DNA of 64,000 bases from Candidatus Cloacimonadota bacterium (GCA_030600585.1 JAUVLU010000007.1:1-64000), one strand, 5' to 3'; shown: positions 9,471-20,174, counted from the first letter of the stretch. Numbers and translations are program-made. The notes: generated by a model not told the origin, from the letters alone.

Positions 9471-9670
9471 AGTACACAAAGATGCAAAGAGAATTGAAAA
9501 AGAAAAACAACGAACCTGTCTTCGTCCCGATCTTTGGGACTACGCCAAGGCAGGCTAAAGCGAACAAAGGAAAGTGAAAACACTGTCTGTCACCCTGAAT
9601 CCGGAGTCTTTGCGAGTAATTTTCTTGCTGTTTCAAACGACCTGTCTCGCCGAAGCTTTAGCGTAGGAGG

Positions 9671-9722
9671 AAGCAATCTCGTTTAAGAAAAAGATCTAGA
9701 TTGCTTTCCCGATGAATCGGGA
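9671..9722. repeat. intergenic palindromic repeat module (two hairpins)
   Basis: AAGCAATCT (9671-9679)/AGATTGCTT (9698-9706) and TCCCGAT-GA-ATCGGGA (9707-9722). Confidence 0.65.
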
Positions 9723-9731
9723 CAATGACAA

Positions 9732-9956
9732 TTATGAATTGTGCAGAATCCTTTTGCTAATAAATCTTACAGGATCTTCTTTGAAATCTTGAATACATTT
9801 AAGGCAAATGCAAGCCTTTTGATTTGGACTTATATCTAATAACTCTTCTGGAATCTCTATATTATTACACCAACATGGCTCATTACTGTGAGCCATACAA
9901 TTATTATCTTCCCCACAAATTGGACAAATGGATTTATTAAGCTTTTTCATAGTCAC
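9732..9956 (-). CDS. cysteine-rich CWC family protein
   Basis: 'CPICGEDNNCMAHSNEPCWCNNIEIPEELL...KACICLKCI'. Confidence 0.75.
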   Translation of the reverse strand: MTMKKLNKSICPICGEDNNCMAHSNEPCWCNNIEIPEELLDISPNQKACICLKCIQDFKEDPVRFISKRILHNS

Positions 9957-10023
9957 GCATAACCCCGTGAATCATGCTTCGGTGCGCCTGCAACGATAGT
10001 TTACATTCATCTTGTTCAATCTA

Positions 10024-10506
10024 CTATCTCGGTTCCTTCTGGGTGAATGAGCGCAACACTCGAAATGCAACGATGTTACCGACCAAACAAATCGGGATCA
10101 TAACCAATAGTGCAATCAGTCCAATCAGGAATCCTCCGTTTATATTGTCAAATGGCTGAGGAAGAGGTTGTGGGAACCAGACAGTGATGACCATGATCCA
10201 GAAGTATAATTGGACAAGGAAGTTCAAGAAAAAGATGGGAAGATACATATATCCACGCCTCCACAGGGCGACGATGCCGCATATTTGGCGGAATGCTTTT
10301 GCCGGCACAGGTGCGCCCTGACCGAGAACAAGAATCCAGAGAATCCCGAGAATGATATTGTGATCGGTTGTCCACCCAAGGATCGGAATACGTCCTTTGA
10401 CAAACGTGGTGAAGATACCATATAGCCACCATCCACAAACAACTAAGAAGAATATATCCGCATGGAAGACAAGATTAGAATTATTGGGTTTATATTTTCG
10501 TGTCAT
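10024..10506 (-). CDS. hypothetical membrane protein
   Basis: Multiple hydrophobic segments; no family recognised. Confidence 0.6.
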   Translation of the reverse strand: MTRKYKPNNSNLVFHADIFFLVVCGWWLYGIFTTFVKGRIPILGWTTDHNIILGILWILVLGQGAPVPAKAFRQICGIVALWRRGYMYLPIFFLNFLVQLYFWIMVITVWFPQPLPQPFDNINGGFLIGLIALLVMIPICLVGNIVAFRVLRSFTQKEPR

Positions 10507-10727
10507 TATTCTTTCCTTTTACAGTATTTTTTTATACAGAAATCTTACACAGTATATCACTGGATTATAATAATTTAATTTTCATTTTTCAAATCCTCTA
10601 ATTGATATTATCATTCAATCCATAAAACAAGGACTCCAAAATTTTCTTTTTCTGTCAAACAGATATTTTCTTGCTAAATTAAGCAGAAAATACTATTCGG
10701 TATTTCAAGCAGTATAAGGAGATAAAT

Positions 10728-11828
10728 ATGCCGGAAACAAAAAGAATCCCTGTAGAAAAAATCTACAATTTAATGGTTGAAGTTTTCGCAAAACTCGGAG
10801 TCCCCGAAGATGAAGCAAAGATTTGCGCAGATGTGCTGATCGAGAGTGATCTAAGTGGTATCGAATCGCATGGAGTAGGTCGCCTGAAAATGTATTACGA
10901 CCGCTTAAAGGCAGGAATTCAATTTGCCAACACGAAAATAGATGTGATCAAAGATTTTAACGCCATTGCTGTTTGGGATGGTAATCACGGAATGGGACAG
11001 GTGATATCCAAACTGGCAATGCAGAATGCGATAGACAAGGCAAAAGAATTCGGAATTGGATGTGTTACCATCCGCAATTCAACTCATTACGGGATCTGCG
11101 GATATTATGCTAAAATGGCTTGTGAGCAAAATATGGTTGGAATCACAATGACAAATGCGCGTCCTTCTATTGCTCCTCTTTTTGGTGTAAGCCCGATGCT
11201 TGGCACAAATCCTATCTGTTTTGGCGCACCGTCAGATAAAGAATACGACTTTATTTATGATGCTGCAACTTCCATTTCTCAACGCGGGAAAGTAGAAGTT
11301 TATGACCGTGCCGGTAAACCAACTCCACAAGGCTGGGCAATTGATGATGAAGGGAAATCTTACACAGACACGAAACAACTCTTGATCGATCTGGTTGGTG
11401 GAAATGCTTCGATGATAGGATTGGGAGGCATGGAAGAAGAAACCGGTGGGCACAAAGGTTACAGTCTTGCCGTTATGGTTGAGATCCTTTCTGCTGCTTT
11501 GCAGGCAGGCAGTTTCATGCATCAACTTCATGGCTGGGAAGACGGCAAGCGAGTTCCATATAAACTTGGTCATATTTTTATTGCTATGGACATCGAAAAA
11601 TTTACTGATATTACTGATTTTAAACGTATCACCGGAGAGATAATGACCCAATTGCAAAATTCTAAAAAACGCCCTGATAAAGAACGTATCTGGGTTGCCG
11701 GAGAAAAAGAGTATTATAGGGAAATGAAAATAAGAGAACATGGAATTCCGATAAATCCGGGTTTACAGAAAAATATAATGACGATGATAAATGAACTGAA
11801 TTTAGGAGGATATAATAATTTATTTTAA
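10728..11828 (+). CDS. Ldh family oxidoreductase (malate/L-lactate dehydrogenase type 2)
   Basis: 'ADVLIESDLSGIESHGVGRLKMYY', 'NSTHYGICGYYAKMA', 'LGTNPICFGAPS', 'GGHKGYSLAVMVEIL'. Confidence 0.93.
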   Translation: MPETKRIPVEKIYNLMVEVFAKLGVPEDEAKICADVLIESDLSGIESHGVGRLKMYYDRLKAGIQFANTKIDVIKDFNAIAVWDGNHGMGQVISKLAMQNAIDKAKEFGIGCVTIRNSTHYGICGYYAKMACEQNMVGITMTNARPSIAPLFGVSPMLGTNPICFGAPSDKEYDFIYDAATSISQRGKVEVYDRAGKPTPQGWAIDDEGKSYTDTKQLLIDLVGGNASMIGLGGMEEETGGHKGYSLAVMVEILSAALQAGSFMHQLHGWEDGKRVPYKLGHIFIAMDIEKFTDITDFKRITGEIMTQLQNSKKRPDKERIWVAGEKEYYREMKIREHGIPINPGLQKNIMTMINELNLGGYNNLF

Positions 11829-11910
11829 CTATTATTATGACTTGACAGAACAATATCATTTAAAATTAAGTTTGCAACAATTGATTGATACTGGATTTTT
11901 TGGAGGGTAG

Positions 11911-12948
11911 ATGTTTTTAAATAATTTAACCGGACTTTTTTCTAATGATATAGCAATAGATCTGGGAACGGCAAATACATTGGTTTATAAAAAGGGAATC
12001 GGCATTGTGATCGATGAACCATCTGTAGTAGCAATTTCAACTGATAATAAAAAAATTATCGCCATAGGTGAAGATGCTAAAAACATGCTTGGTAAAAATC
12101 CTGAAGAAGTAAATATTATCAAACCACTTAAAGATGGTGTTATTGCTGATTTTCAGGTAACGGAGCTCATGCTGAGAAACTTGATCCTGCGAGCTCAGAA
12201 AAAACGTCTGCTTATTAAACCAAGAGTAATAGTGTGCGTTCCTTCAGGAATTACAGAGGTGGAAAAAAGAGCTGTTAGAGACAGCGCCCTTCATGCCGGA
12301 GCTCGCGAAGTACATCTTGTTTCCGAACCAATCGCAGCAGCTATCGGTGCCGATCTGCCAATTCATAAACCTCAAGGTAACCTCATTATGGATATTGGCG
12401 GAGGAACTACCGAGATTGCAATTATTTCACTTTCTCATATTGTTGTACATTCTTCCATTCGCGTAGGCGGCGATAAAATGGATGATGCGATTGTAACATA
12501 TTTGCGAAAAAGAAATAACATTTTAGTAGGTATTCAAACTGCTGAAAAGATCAAAAAAGAGATCGGTTCTGCCTATCCACTCGAAAAAGAACTAAAAACA
12601 GAAGTACGTGGACGTGATATTATAACCGGTTATCCGATCACGGTTGAAGTAACATCCGAAGAAATTCGAGAAGCTCTTTCCGAAACTATTCAATCCATGA
12701 TAGATGCGATAAAACGCCTTTTTGAAAAAACAGCACCGGAACTTGCTGCTGATATTGCAGAACGGGGATTGATCCTTACCGGCGGCGGAGCAAATCTTAA
12801 AGGACTTGATAAAAAAATCCAGGAGACTGTTGACTTACCTGTTCATGTCATGTCGGAAGCTCTTACTTGCGTTCTTAAAGGATGTGGCCGCGTACTTGAT
12901 AACATGGAAGAATACAGGGAAGTTCTTGTTAAGAAAATAGAAGATTAA
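11911..12948 (+). CDS. mreB: rod shape-determining protein MreB
   Basis: 'DIAIDLGTANTLVY', 'SEPIAAAIGADLPIHKPQGNLIMDIGGGTTEIA'. Confidence 0.98.
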   Translation: MFLNNLTGLFSNDIAIDLGTANTLVYKKGIGIVIDEPSVVAISTDNKKIIAIGEDAKNMLGKNPEEVNIIKPLKDGVIADFQVTELMLRNLILRAQKKRLLIKPRVIVCVPSGITEVEKRAVRDSALHAGAREVHLVSEPIAAAIGADLPIHKPQGNLIMDIGGGTTEIAIISLSHIVVHSSIRVGGDKMDDAIVTYLRKRNNILVGIQTAEKIKKEIGSAYPLEKELKTEVRGRDIITGYPITVEVTSEEIREALSETIQSMIDAIKRLFEKTAPELAADIAERGLILTGGGANLKGLDKKIQETVDLPVHVMSEALTCVLKGCGRVLDNMEEYREVLVKKIED

Positions 12949-12952
12949 TACC

Positions 12953-13735
12953 GTGAAGAGAGAGTTTCATTTTCTTATCTATCTGCTTTTAGCGATCCTC
13001 CTTTTTCTGGGAAATAATGAAGATAGACTGAAGAAAGCTCAATTTCTAAGTAAAACGATATATCTCCCTTTAGTGAATTCCATACAAAAATTTAATTCTC
13101 TATTAGATCTTAAAGAAAAAAATCAAATACTCTCTGAAAAACTATCTGAACATACAATTAGAATTACTGAACTGGAAAACAAACTGCAGGAAATTGAAAA
13201 CTATAGAATAGATTATGAAACCGGCAGTTACAAACATCTCTTGGCAGATATTGTTGGATTCAAAGGAGAATTTAAAGAGAGATGCCTTATTATTAATAAA
13301 GGCAAGATGGATGATATAAAATTAAATTATCCTGTTATATCCAATGACGGAATCGTGGGAAAGATCGTTTCTGTTTCTCATAACTATTCAATCGTGTTAC
13401 CTCTTGATCATTCAAGATTTAAGTTAGGCGTTATGTCAAAAAGAAATCACCTGCAGGGTATCATGAAATCAGATATTTTTGGCAACTCATACATGACGTT
13501 AATTAAACCCGGTTCCGATATTAAGGTTGGAGATATTATCGTTACTTCACAAATTTCATCGGTTTTCCCAAAAGAATTTCCCGTTGGAAAGGTTATTAAA
13601 CTTATTGAAAATCCCACTGAAGTTTTCATGAGTGCAAAAATACAAACATTTATTAATCCATCTCAGCTTGATCAGACAATTGTATTATTATATGAAAAGG
13701 ACAAAAGCTATGAAGAAGAACTCAAAAATAATTAA
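12953..13735 (+). CDS. mreC: rod shape-determining protein MreC (GTG start)
   Basis: Position after mreB, N-terminal TM plus coiled coil, 'VISNDGIVGKIVSVSHNYSIVLPLDH'. Confidence 0.93.
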   Translation: MKREFHFLIYLLLAILLFLGNNEDRLKKAQFLSKTIYLPLVNSIQKFNSLLDLKEKNQILSEKLSEHTIRITELENKLQEIENYRIDYETGSYKHLLADIVGFKGEFKERCLIINKGKMDDIKLNYPVISNDGIVGKIVSVSHNYSIVLPLDHSRFKLGVMSKRNHLQGIMKSDIFGNSYMTLIKPGSDIKVGDIIVTSQISSVFPKEFPVGKVIKLIENPTEVFMSAKIQTFINPSQLDQTIVLLYEKDKSYEEELKNN

Positions 13736-14396
13736 TATTAACGAGATTGAATATCTTCGGATTCCACTGAAAACCAAAATTTTAACTGCTGACGATAATA
13801 TTTTATCTATCGTGAAAAAATGCATTAAAGGAAAAATTAAAGAATACGATATAATTAGTATAAGTGAAAGTCCACTCGCAATAACACAGGGCAGAGCGAT
13901 ACCTGTTAGTGAATTGAAAATAGGGTGGCTGGCAAAATTCTTGTGGCGTTTTGTTTCCAACGTAGAATACGGAATAGGTTTGCGCGCTCCGGAAAGTATG
14001 CAATGCGCCATTGATGAATGTGGTGCCCCCAGAATTCTTTTTGCAGCAATAATTGGAGGAATTGGAAGATTTATCGGTCGGCGTGGAAAGGGAGATTTTT
14101 ATCGTCTTGCAGGAATGCAGGCTGCTCTCATTGACGCAGCTACGACTTCTCCTGTTCCGCCTTATGAAAACTGCGTAATAAAGGGTCCTAAAGACCCTGA
14201 AAAAGAAGCTCAGAATATCAAAGATAATACCGGATTTGAATGCTGCGTGATGGATATAAATGATATTGGCGGATGCTGGATGATAGGTGGAAGTGATGGC
14301 ATTGATAAAGAATTTATGGAAAAAGTGATGAAAGATAACCCGCAGGGACAAGGTGACGAACTCACTCCAATTTGTATTATAAGAAAGGTGTTATGA
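13710..14396 (+). CDS. coenzyme F420-0:L-glutamate ligase-like protein (PF01996-type)
   Basis: 'LKTKILTADDNILSIV...DIISISESPLAITQGRAIP', 'GKGDFYRLAGMQAALIDAA...YENCVIKGPKDP'; overlaps mreC end, ATGA overlap with mreD. Confidence 0.8.
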   Translation: MKKNSKIININEIEYLRIPLKTKILTADDNILSIVKKCIKGKIKEYDIISISESPLAITQGRAIPVSELKIGWLAKFLWRFVSNVEYGIGLRAPESMQCAIDECGAPRILFAAIIGGIGRFIGRRGKGDFYRLAGMQAALIDAATTSPVPPYENCVIKGPKDPEKEAQNIKDNTGFECCVMDINDIGGCWMIGGSDGIDKEFMEKVMKDNPQGQGDELTPICIIRKVL

Positions 14397-14878
14397 AATT
14401 TATCAAGTATCTTTTATTAGGAATTTTTACACTATATTTTCAATTGATGGTTGCTCATTATTTTGCTTTACATTCAATTATACCCAATTTTTTTATTGGA
14501 TATTTTACATTTGTCAGTATTCAGCTAAAATCAAGATTACTATTGCCGCTTGCTTTTTTTCTGGGTCTTGCTTTGGACATCATGTACCCTACTCTGCTCG
14601 GGCTTAATACAATTTCATTTATCATCATTTCTTTTATTGTTAATAAATTTCATATGAACGTAAATAAACAAAGATTGATGATTGTTAGTGTAAGTATTTT
14701 ATTCTTAAATTTTGTTTATTATTCTATTCTAATTATTTATCATATTCTGGCAGTTCAATTAGTAGAAGGCTTCTTTTTTCTTTTTCTTTTTTCAATTTGT
14801 TTTAATACAATAATTTCAATATTAGTAGTATATGTTTTAGCTCTTTTGGGAAAAATTAAGATAACGTTAAATGTATAG
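14393..14878 (+). CDS. mreD: rod shape-determining protein MreD
   Basis: Hydrophobic protein, 'FFLGLALDIMYPTLLGLNTISFIIISF', located before PBP2. Confidence 0.85.
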   Translation: MKFIKYLLLGIFTLYFQLMVAHYFALHSIIPNFFIGYFTFVSIQLKSRLLLPLAFFLGLALDIMYPTLLGLNTISFIIISFIVNKFHMNVNKQRLMIVSVSILFLNFVYYSILIIYHILAVQLVEGFFFLFLFSICFNTIISILVVYVLALLGKIKITLNV

Positions 14879-16622
14879 AAAATTTACAATTTCGGATTAC
14901 ATAAGATATGTGATCGTATTAATCTTTTTTATCCTGATTATTTTTGTTTTTAAATTACAGATAATAGAGGGTGAAAAATATAAGAATATTGCCGAGAAAA
15001 ATATTGTTCGAATACAAACAATTTATCCTACACGCGGAGAAATTTACGACTGCAAATATCGTCCCATTGTACTGAATAAACCATCGTATAATCTATATAT
15101 TACACCGGGGGAAATAGTAAATAAAGAAAAAGTATCGAAATTTGTAAGTACCAATTTTAATAAAGACATCGATGAAATTAAAAAGATAATTCATGATAAC
15201 AGATATAGATCTTATCAAGATATCTTGCTCATACAAAACATCCCATTTGAAAAAATGGTTATTACCTCCGAACAATTAAATTATTATCCTTCACTCCTTT
15301 TAAAAGCCGAAAAAGTACGAGAATACTACTTTTCCAATCATTTTACCGGTTATACAGGACATATCACTAAAGATGAATATAACAAACTCAGTAGAAAAGG
15401 ATATTCCATAAATAGCAATATTGGCAAAGCGGGATTAGAAAAATATTATGAAGATATATTACATGGAAAGAATGGCCAGCAAGTACTTCAGATAGATGCA
15501 AGCGGCAAGAACCTGGAATTTTTCAAACATAATCTTCAAACAGCTCCTCAAAATGGAGCTGATCTGATACTGACGATCGACAACGATCTCCAAGAATACA
15601 TTTCATCAATTTTTCCAAAAAATAGAAAAGGTTCTATTGTGGTTATGGATATCAAAACCGGTGGAATTCTTGCCTATGTGAGTAAACCGGATTTTGACCC
15701 TAATATTTTTACCGGAGGAATATCTGCAAAACAATGGGACAATATTATTACCGATCCTGATAAACCATTGTTAGATAGAATAATACATGGAACTTATCCG
15801 CCCGGATCAGTTTACAAACCTATACTGGCAAGCCTTGGACTGGAAGAAAAGGTAATTGACTCTAATACTAAACTCACAAAATGTGAAGGAGGTATGTGGT
15901 TTGGGAACAGGTACTTTAAGTGCTGGTTGAAAGAAGGTCACGGACGTCTATCTGTGGTAGATGCCATTAAATATTCCTGCGATGTTTTTTTCTATGATCT
16001 TTCTACACGATTTTCTCTGGAACAGATCAATAGATACACTAAACAGAATTATCTCTCAACCCGTACAGGTATTGATCTTCCCGGTGAACGCAAAGGTTTT
16101 TTCCCTTCCCGAAAATGGTATATTGACAATTATGGAAAATATGTAGGGATATTGGGTCATAAAGTGAATCTATCTATCGGGCAGGGAGAGGTTTTGGTAA
16201 CACCATTACAAATCTGTGCATATTATTCTGCATTGGGAAACGATGGAATTTGGAGACGACCTCATTTACTGGCTAAACGAATAGAAGCAGAACATACATA
16301 TAAGGATTTTGTTGAGCAAAAGCATCTGCCAATATCTGAAGCAACACTTAAGTTAATACAAAATTCACTTTACAAAACGGTAAATGAAAGCTATGGGACA
16401 GGAACGGCAGCCAGTATTAATGGTATAGATGTTTATGGTAAGACAGGGTCTGCTGAGAATCACATGGGGGAAATAACCCATGCCTGGTTTAGTGGTTATG
16501 CCAAATGTGATAAATTTGAGATTGGTTTTACCGTATTTATAGAAAATGGTGGACATGGTGGTAGTGTTAGTGCACCAATTGCAAGAAAATTCATAAATTA
16601 TTATTATGGGATTATGGAATGA
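14871..16622 (+). CDS. mrdA: penicillin-binding protein 2
   Basis: 'YPTRGEIYDCKYRPIVLNKPSYNLY', 'GTYPPGSVYKPI' (SxxK), 'YGKTGSAEN' (KTG). Confidence 0.96.
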   Translation: MYRKFTISDYIRYVIVLIFFILIIFVFKLQIIEGEKYKNIAEKNIVRIQTIYPTRGEIYDCKYRPIVLNKPSYNLYITPGEIVNKEKVSKFVSTNFNKDIDEIKKIIHDNRYRSYQDILLIQNIPFEKMVITSEQLNYYPSLLLKAEKVREYYFSNHFTGYTGHITKDEYNKLSRKGYSINSNIGKAGLEKYYEDILHGKNGQQVLQIDASGKNLEFFKHNLQTAPQNGADLILTIDNDLQEYISSIFPKNRKGSIVVMDIKTGGILAYVSKPDFDPNIFTGGISAKQWDNIITDPDKPLLDRIIHGTYPPGSVYKPILASLGLEEKVIDSNTKLTKCEGGMWFGNRYFKCWLKEGHGRLSVVDAIKYSCDVFFYDLSTRFSLEQINRYTKQNYLSTRTGIDLPGERKGFFPSRKWYIDNYGKYVGILGHKVNLSIGQGEVLVTPLQICAYYSALGNDGIWRRPHLLAKRIEAEHTYKDFVEQKHLPISEATLKLIQNSLYKTVNESYGTGTAASINGIDVYGKTGSAENHMGEITHAWFSGYAKCDKFEIGFTVFIENGGHGGSVSAPIARKFINYYYGIME

Positions 16623-17827
16623 AAAAATTTGAATGGATGATTTTTAGCTTATTGCTTCTTCTTTTGATTATTGGAATAATCTCGATCTATACTGCATCCT
16701 CAAGCAAAATCGGAGATGATTTCCTATTTACCAACTACTATATTAAACAGTTTATCTGGATCATTATTTCCATGTTTATTTTATTCTTACTATTAAAAGC
16801 TCCCAGTGCAATAATTGAAATATCTATCTTCCCAATATATATTTTTACAATACTCTCATTGATACTTGTCTTGTTTTTACCGGAAATCAAAGGTTCTCAT
16901 AGATGGATAAGTTTAGGTCCGGTTAATTTTCAGCCTTCTGAACTTGCAAAGTTATTCACAATTATGGCTATCTCCAAATTTATCTCCAAACAATTTCTTA
17001 ATGATGGACAGATACTTCTTCGTTCTTTTATTATTACATTAATTCCAATTACACTCATTCTGCTTGAACCTGATCTGGGAACAGCTTTAACCTTTTTTGT
17101 GATTTTATTTTCCATCCTTCTTGTTTCCGATCTTCCTAAATTTTATCTTATCCTTATAATCAGCCCGATGTTAAGTATCATCACTTCCATCTCGATCTGG
17201 ATATTTATTGCATATATTTTATTATTAGTTTATATTCTTTATCGAAGTAATTTAGATAAAGTGATAATTGGTTTTGTGGTTACAATAAACACATTCATTT
17301 TTTTTATTACACCTATATTCTGGAACAGCTTGAAAGATTATCAGCAAAATAGGATATTAACTTTCATAAATCCGATGCGTGATCCTTTTGGCGCAGGTTA
17401 CCAGATCATCCAATCAAAGATAGCAATAGGTTCAGGTGGAATCTTTGGAAAAGGCTTCTTATTGGGTACTCAGAAAAATATGAATTTCCTGCCTGAACAT
17501 CATACAGATTTTATTTTTTCTGTTATTGGAGAAGAATTTGGATTTTTTGGTTGCACATTTATCTTGCTTATATATTTTTTGTTTCTATATAAAATAGCGA
17601 AGAGCATTAGAAAAATAAAATGGAAAGAATATCGATATGTATCCGTTGGAATATTAGCATGTATTACTTTCCAGATCTTTATAAATATCGGAATGAATTT
17701 GGGCATTGTACCAACAACGGGGATTCCTCTGCCATTCATAAGTTACGGTGGCTCTAATCTTTTGGTCAATGTTGCTGCAATTGGTTTTATTTTGAAGTAT
17801 CTAAACGAACGAAGCATATTTGCTTAA
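16619..17827 (+). CDS. rodA: rod shape-determining protein RodA
   Basis: SEDS family: 'GSHRWISLGPVNFQPSELAKL', 'FLPEHHTDFIFSVIGEEFGF', 'GIPLPFISYGGSNLLVN'. Confidence 0.97.
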   Translation: MKKFEWMIFSLLLLLLIIGIISIYTASSSKIGDDFLFTNYYIKQFIWIIISMFILFLLLKAPSAIIEISIFPIYIFTILSLILVLFLPEIKGSHRWISLGPVNFQPSELAKLFTIMAISKFISKQFLNDGQILLRSFIITLIPITLILLEPDLGTALTFFVILFSILLVSDLPKFYLILIISPMLSIITSISIWIFIAYILLLVYILYRSNLDKVIIGFVVTINTFIFFITPIFWNSLKDYQQNRILTFINPMRDPFGAGYQIIQSKIAIGSGGIFGKGFLLGTQKNMNFLPEHHTDFIFSVIGEEFGFFGCTFILLIYFLFLYKIAKSIRKIKWKEYRYVSVGILACITFQIFINIGMNLGIVPTTGIPLPFISYGGSNLLVNVAAIGFILKYLNERSIFA

Positions 17828-17837
17828 GGATGTTATT

Positions 17838-18413
17838 ATGGAAAAAATTATTATCGCTTTATTAGTTATGTTATCCAGTTGTTTTTTTGGATCTGTAATG
17901 GATTTCTCAGAAAAAGACATTAAGGATAAAGAAAATGAAGTTTACAATACCAGTTTTGAAAACGGAGAATATAAACCACAAGGATTACCAGATGGCTGGT
18001 TTTTATTGGAAGATACATCAGATTATATAATATGGGATAATGAAAATCCTCATACAGGTTCAAAGAGCCTAAAAATACAAAATCCCAAAGATAATATAAA
18101 TATTATTTCTGATGCTTTCCCAATTGATGCTGATCATGTATATTATTCACGATTATTCATTAAAACAAATTACAATTCAAATCAATCGATCACTATTCGC
18201 TTCCTCGCCTTCGATTCAAAAGGAAAAAGAGTTAGTAAATTCAGCAAGAAAGGGCTTCCAAAACAAGATTGGACTCAAATAGATATTACCAGTGGTTTCT
18301 TAAAAAGCACTGCGAGATTCGGCAGAATAATTATTTCAATACCCAAAAAATCAGATAAGATATACTGGTTGGATGATATTGAAAGCTATGCTGTTTACAA
18401 AATTCAAAAATAG
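17838..18413 (+). CDS. hypothetical secreted protein with carbohydrate-binding-module-like fold
   Basis: 'NTSFENGEYKPQGLPDGWFLLED...HTGSKSLKI' CBM-like pattern. Confidence 0.55.
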   Translation: MEKIIIALLVMLSSCFFGSVMDFSEKDIKDKENEVYNTSFENGEYKPQGLPDGWFLLEDTSDYIIWDNENPHTGSKSLKIQNPKDNINIISDAFPIDADHVYYSRLFIKTNYNSNQSITIRFLAFDSKGKRVSKFSKKGLPKQDWTQIDITSGFLKSTARFGRIIISIPKKSDKIYWLDDIESYAVYKIQK

Positions 18414-18425
18414 CTGGAGGAGTTA

Positions 18426-18692
18426 ATGACAAAGGGGAAATACGTTTACGACAGAAAAAAGTTCTGCATTCCGGTTACAAAAGCCGAGCCGCTTTCTGCA
18501 ATTCAATTTATTGTTGATAATTTTATCGTTAAGAAAATCACATTTTGTATTGATGGCAAAGGTGAATCATGGGAAATTTGGCGATATGCAGAAAATGCTG
18601 ACAGCGATAAGATCAAGAAAAACTGTCCCCCTGAAAATCCAAAATATTTATATGTTGATGGAGAAGAAATAATAGATTTTATTTCAGCTTAA
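18426..18692 (+). CDS. hypothetical protein
   Basis: ORF with RBS-like ggagg upstream. Confidence 0.55.
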   Translation: MTKGKYVYDRKKFCIPVTKAEPLSAIQFIVDNFIVKKITFCIDGKGESWEIWRYAENADSDKIKKNCPPENPKYLYVDGEEIIDFISA

Positions 18693-18744
18693 TTTTTTAT
18701 TTGCAATAAAAAAAGGCATCCGGCAACAGCCGGATGCCTTTTTT
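18676..18744 (+). repeat. 69-bp direct repeat, copy 1
   Basis: attttatttcagcttaattttttatttgcaataaaaaaaggcatccggcaacagccggatgcctttttt identical at 20175-20243. Confidence 0.9.
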
Positions 18745-18746
18745 TT
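18715..18746 (+). terminator. rho-independent terminator (GGCATCCGGC-AACA-GCCGGATGCC + T8)
   Basis: Perfect stem and T tract. Confidence 0.9.
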
Positions 18747-19128
18747 GTAATAATTTCATATTATAAGAAACCTCGTTTCATAGCTCCTGCTATAAAACGT
18801 AACCTTTAATTAAACATCACACAATTGCACCTATTCAATGAGAAGAAAAAAATGTAGGCAAAAGTAAACTTATCTTGTATTTGTAAATTCAAGCATTAAT
18901 AGATAATCTTGCAGATGGATAGTAATAGCGTTTTTAGTTGCAAAATATCAGAATATTAAAATATTTAAAATTTAAAAAAATTGACAAACTTATTCCAAAA
19001 ATTGTTTTTTGCTTTAATTCAAATTCGAAAAAGAAAACATTAGATTTTATGCTCAGATAAAAAAAGAAATAAGAATATGAAAACTTATAAAGTCATGAAA
19101 AATTAAATAAAATTTTACTGAAGGTAAA

Positions 19129-20166
19129 ATGAAAAAATGTTTATCAATTCTCATGCTGCTGTCTTTTATTATTCAATTAAGTTCACAAGATAAAATTGAT
19201 CTACCTTCGCTTCGTAGATCAGAAACCTATCCTGACTATGAACTGGTAGAAAAAACACCTATTGAAAAACTACTTAGTAAAAAAGAAAATTATCATATTG
19301 GATATGAAGAAAAACATATAAGAACACTCTATGGTGCAGGTAATAATAAAATATTACGCTTAAAACCAGATATCTATAAATTTGACGAAATAGCACAGTT
19401 CGCTGTATCTGAGAATGGAATTACCGTTTTTAACAGTTACGAAAACCATTTTACACCTGAATATAAGACTATGATGAAATGGGTAGATAAAAAAGGAAAT
19501 GTGATCAATACTTTCGAATTAAAAAAAGAACAAGCGATCAATCCATATTATCTTCCTGACAAAGAGCGTTGGCTAATTTTTACAAGTTTTAATAATTTCG
19601 ATGACGATATGCCTTCAGATACATCTATTAGTTATGGAGGTATATTAGTATTTGATGAATATGGTAATAAAACATTCCATGTTGACATCCCTGTTGAATA
19701 TGATGAATTTATGGGATATTCAACTAATAAAACAGGTGAGTTGATAGTTGCTTCTTTTTACGATTTAAATTTCAAATATAATTATAAAAATCCTATACCT
19801 TCCTATACAATAGTGTTTAATATTAATAGTGGATTGTCACAAGAATTGCAACAAATAGGTCATCAGGGTATATTTTCAGAAAATAATGAATTGTTTCATA
19901 GTCTGAGAACTCTTGATGATGTGACATCAGGAGAAGTAGTTTTCAGATCAACAAATGCATATCATGCATTCCCTGCTTCTAAAGAATCGGGCATTATTGC
20001 ACTAATTAGGTATTCATATTTTAAAATAATAGACTATAGTAATAAAAAATTACTATTTTTGGCATCTGATAAAAAAAATGCAAAAATCTACTCTGTTTCT
20101 CCCGACGCAAGTGAAATTGTAATTCATCATAAAGGTTATGCCTATAAATATAAGAGAAAGAAATAA
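19129..20166 (+). CDS. hypothetical secreted protein
   Basis: Signal peptide MKKCLSILMLLSFIIQLSS; no family recognised. Confidence 0.7.
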   Translation: MKKCLSILMLLSFIIQLSSQDKIDLPSLRRSETYPDYELVEKTPIEKLLSKKENYHIGYEEKHIRTLYGAGNNKILRLKPDIYKFDEIAQFAVSENGITVFNSYENHFTPEYKTMMKWVDKKGNVINTFELKKEQAINPYYLPDKERWLIFTSFNNFDDDMPSDTSISYGGILVFDEYGNKTFHVDIPVEYDEFMGYSTNKTGELIVASFYDLNFKYNYKNPIPSYTIVFNINSGLSQELQQIGHQGIFSENNELFHSLRTLDDVTSGEVVFRSTNAYHAFPASKESGIIALIRYSYFKIIDYSNKKLLFLASDKKNAKIYSVSPDASEIVIHHKGYAYKYKRKK

Positions 20167-20174
20167 TATAGATA

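Noticed and set aside
9389-9577. 62-aa ORF downstream of recG
   Set aside because: Overlaps the recG end and translates dispersed repeats.
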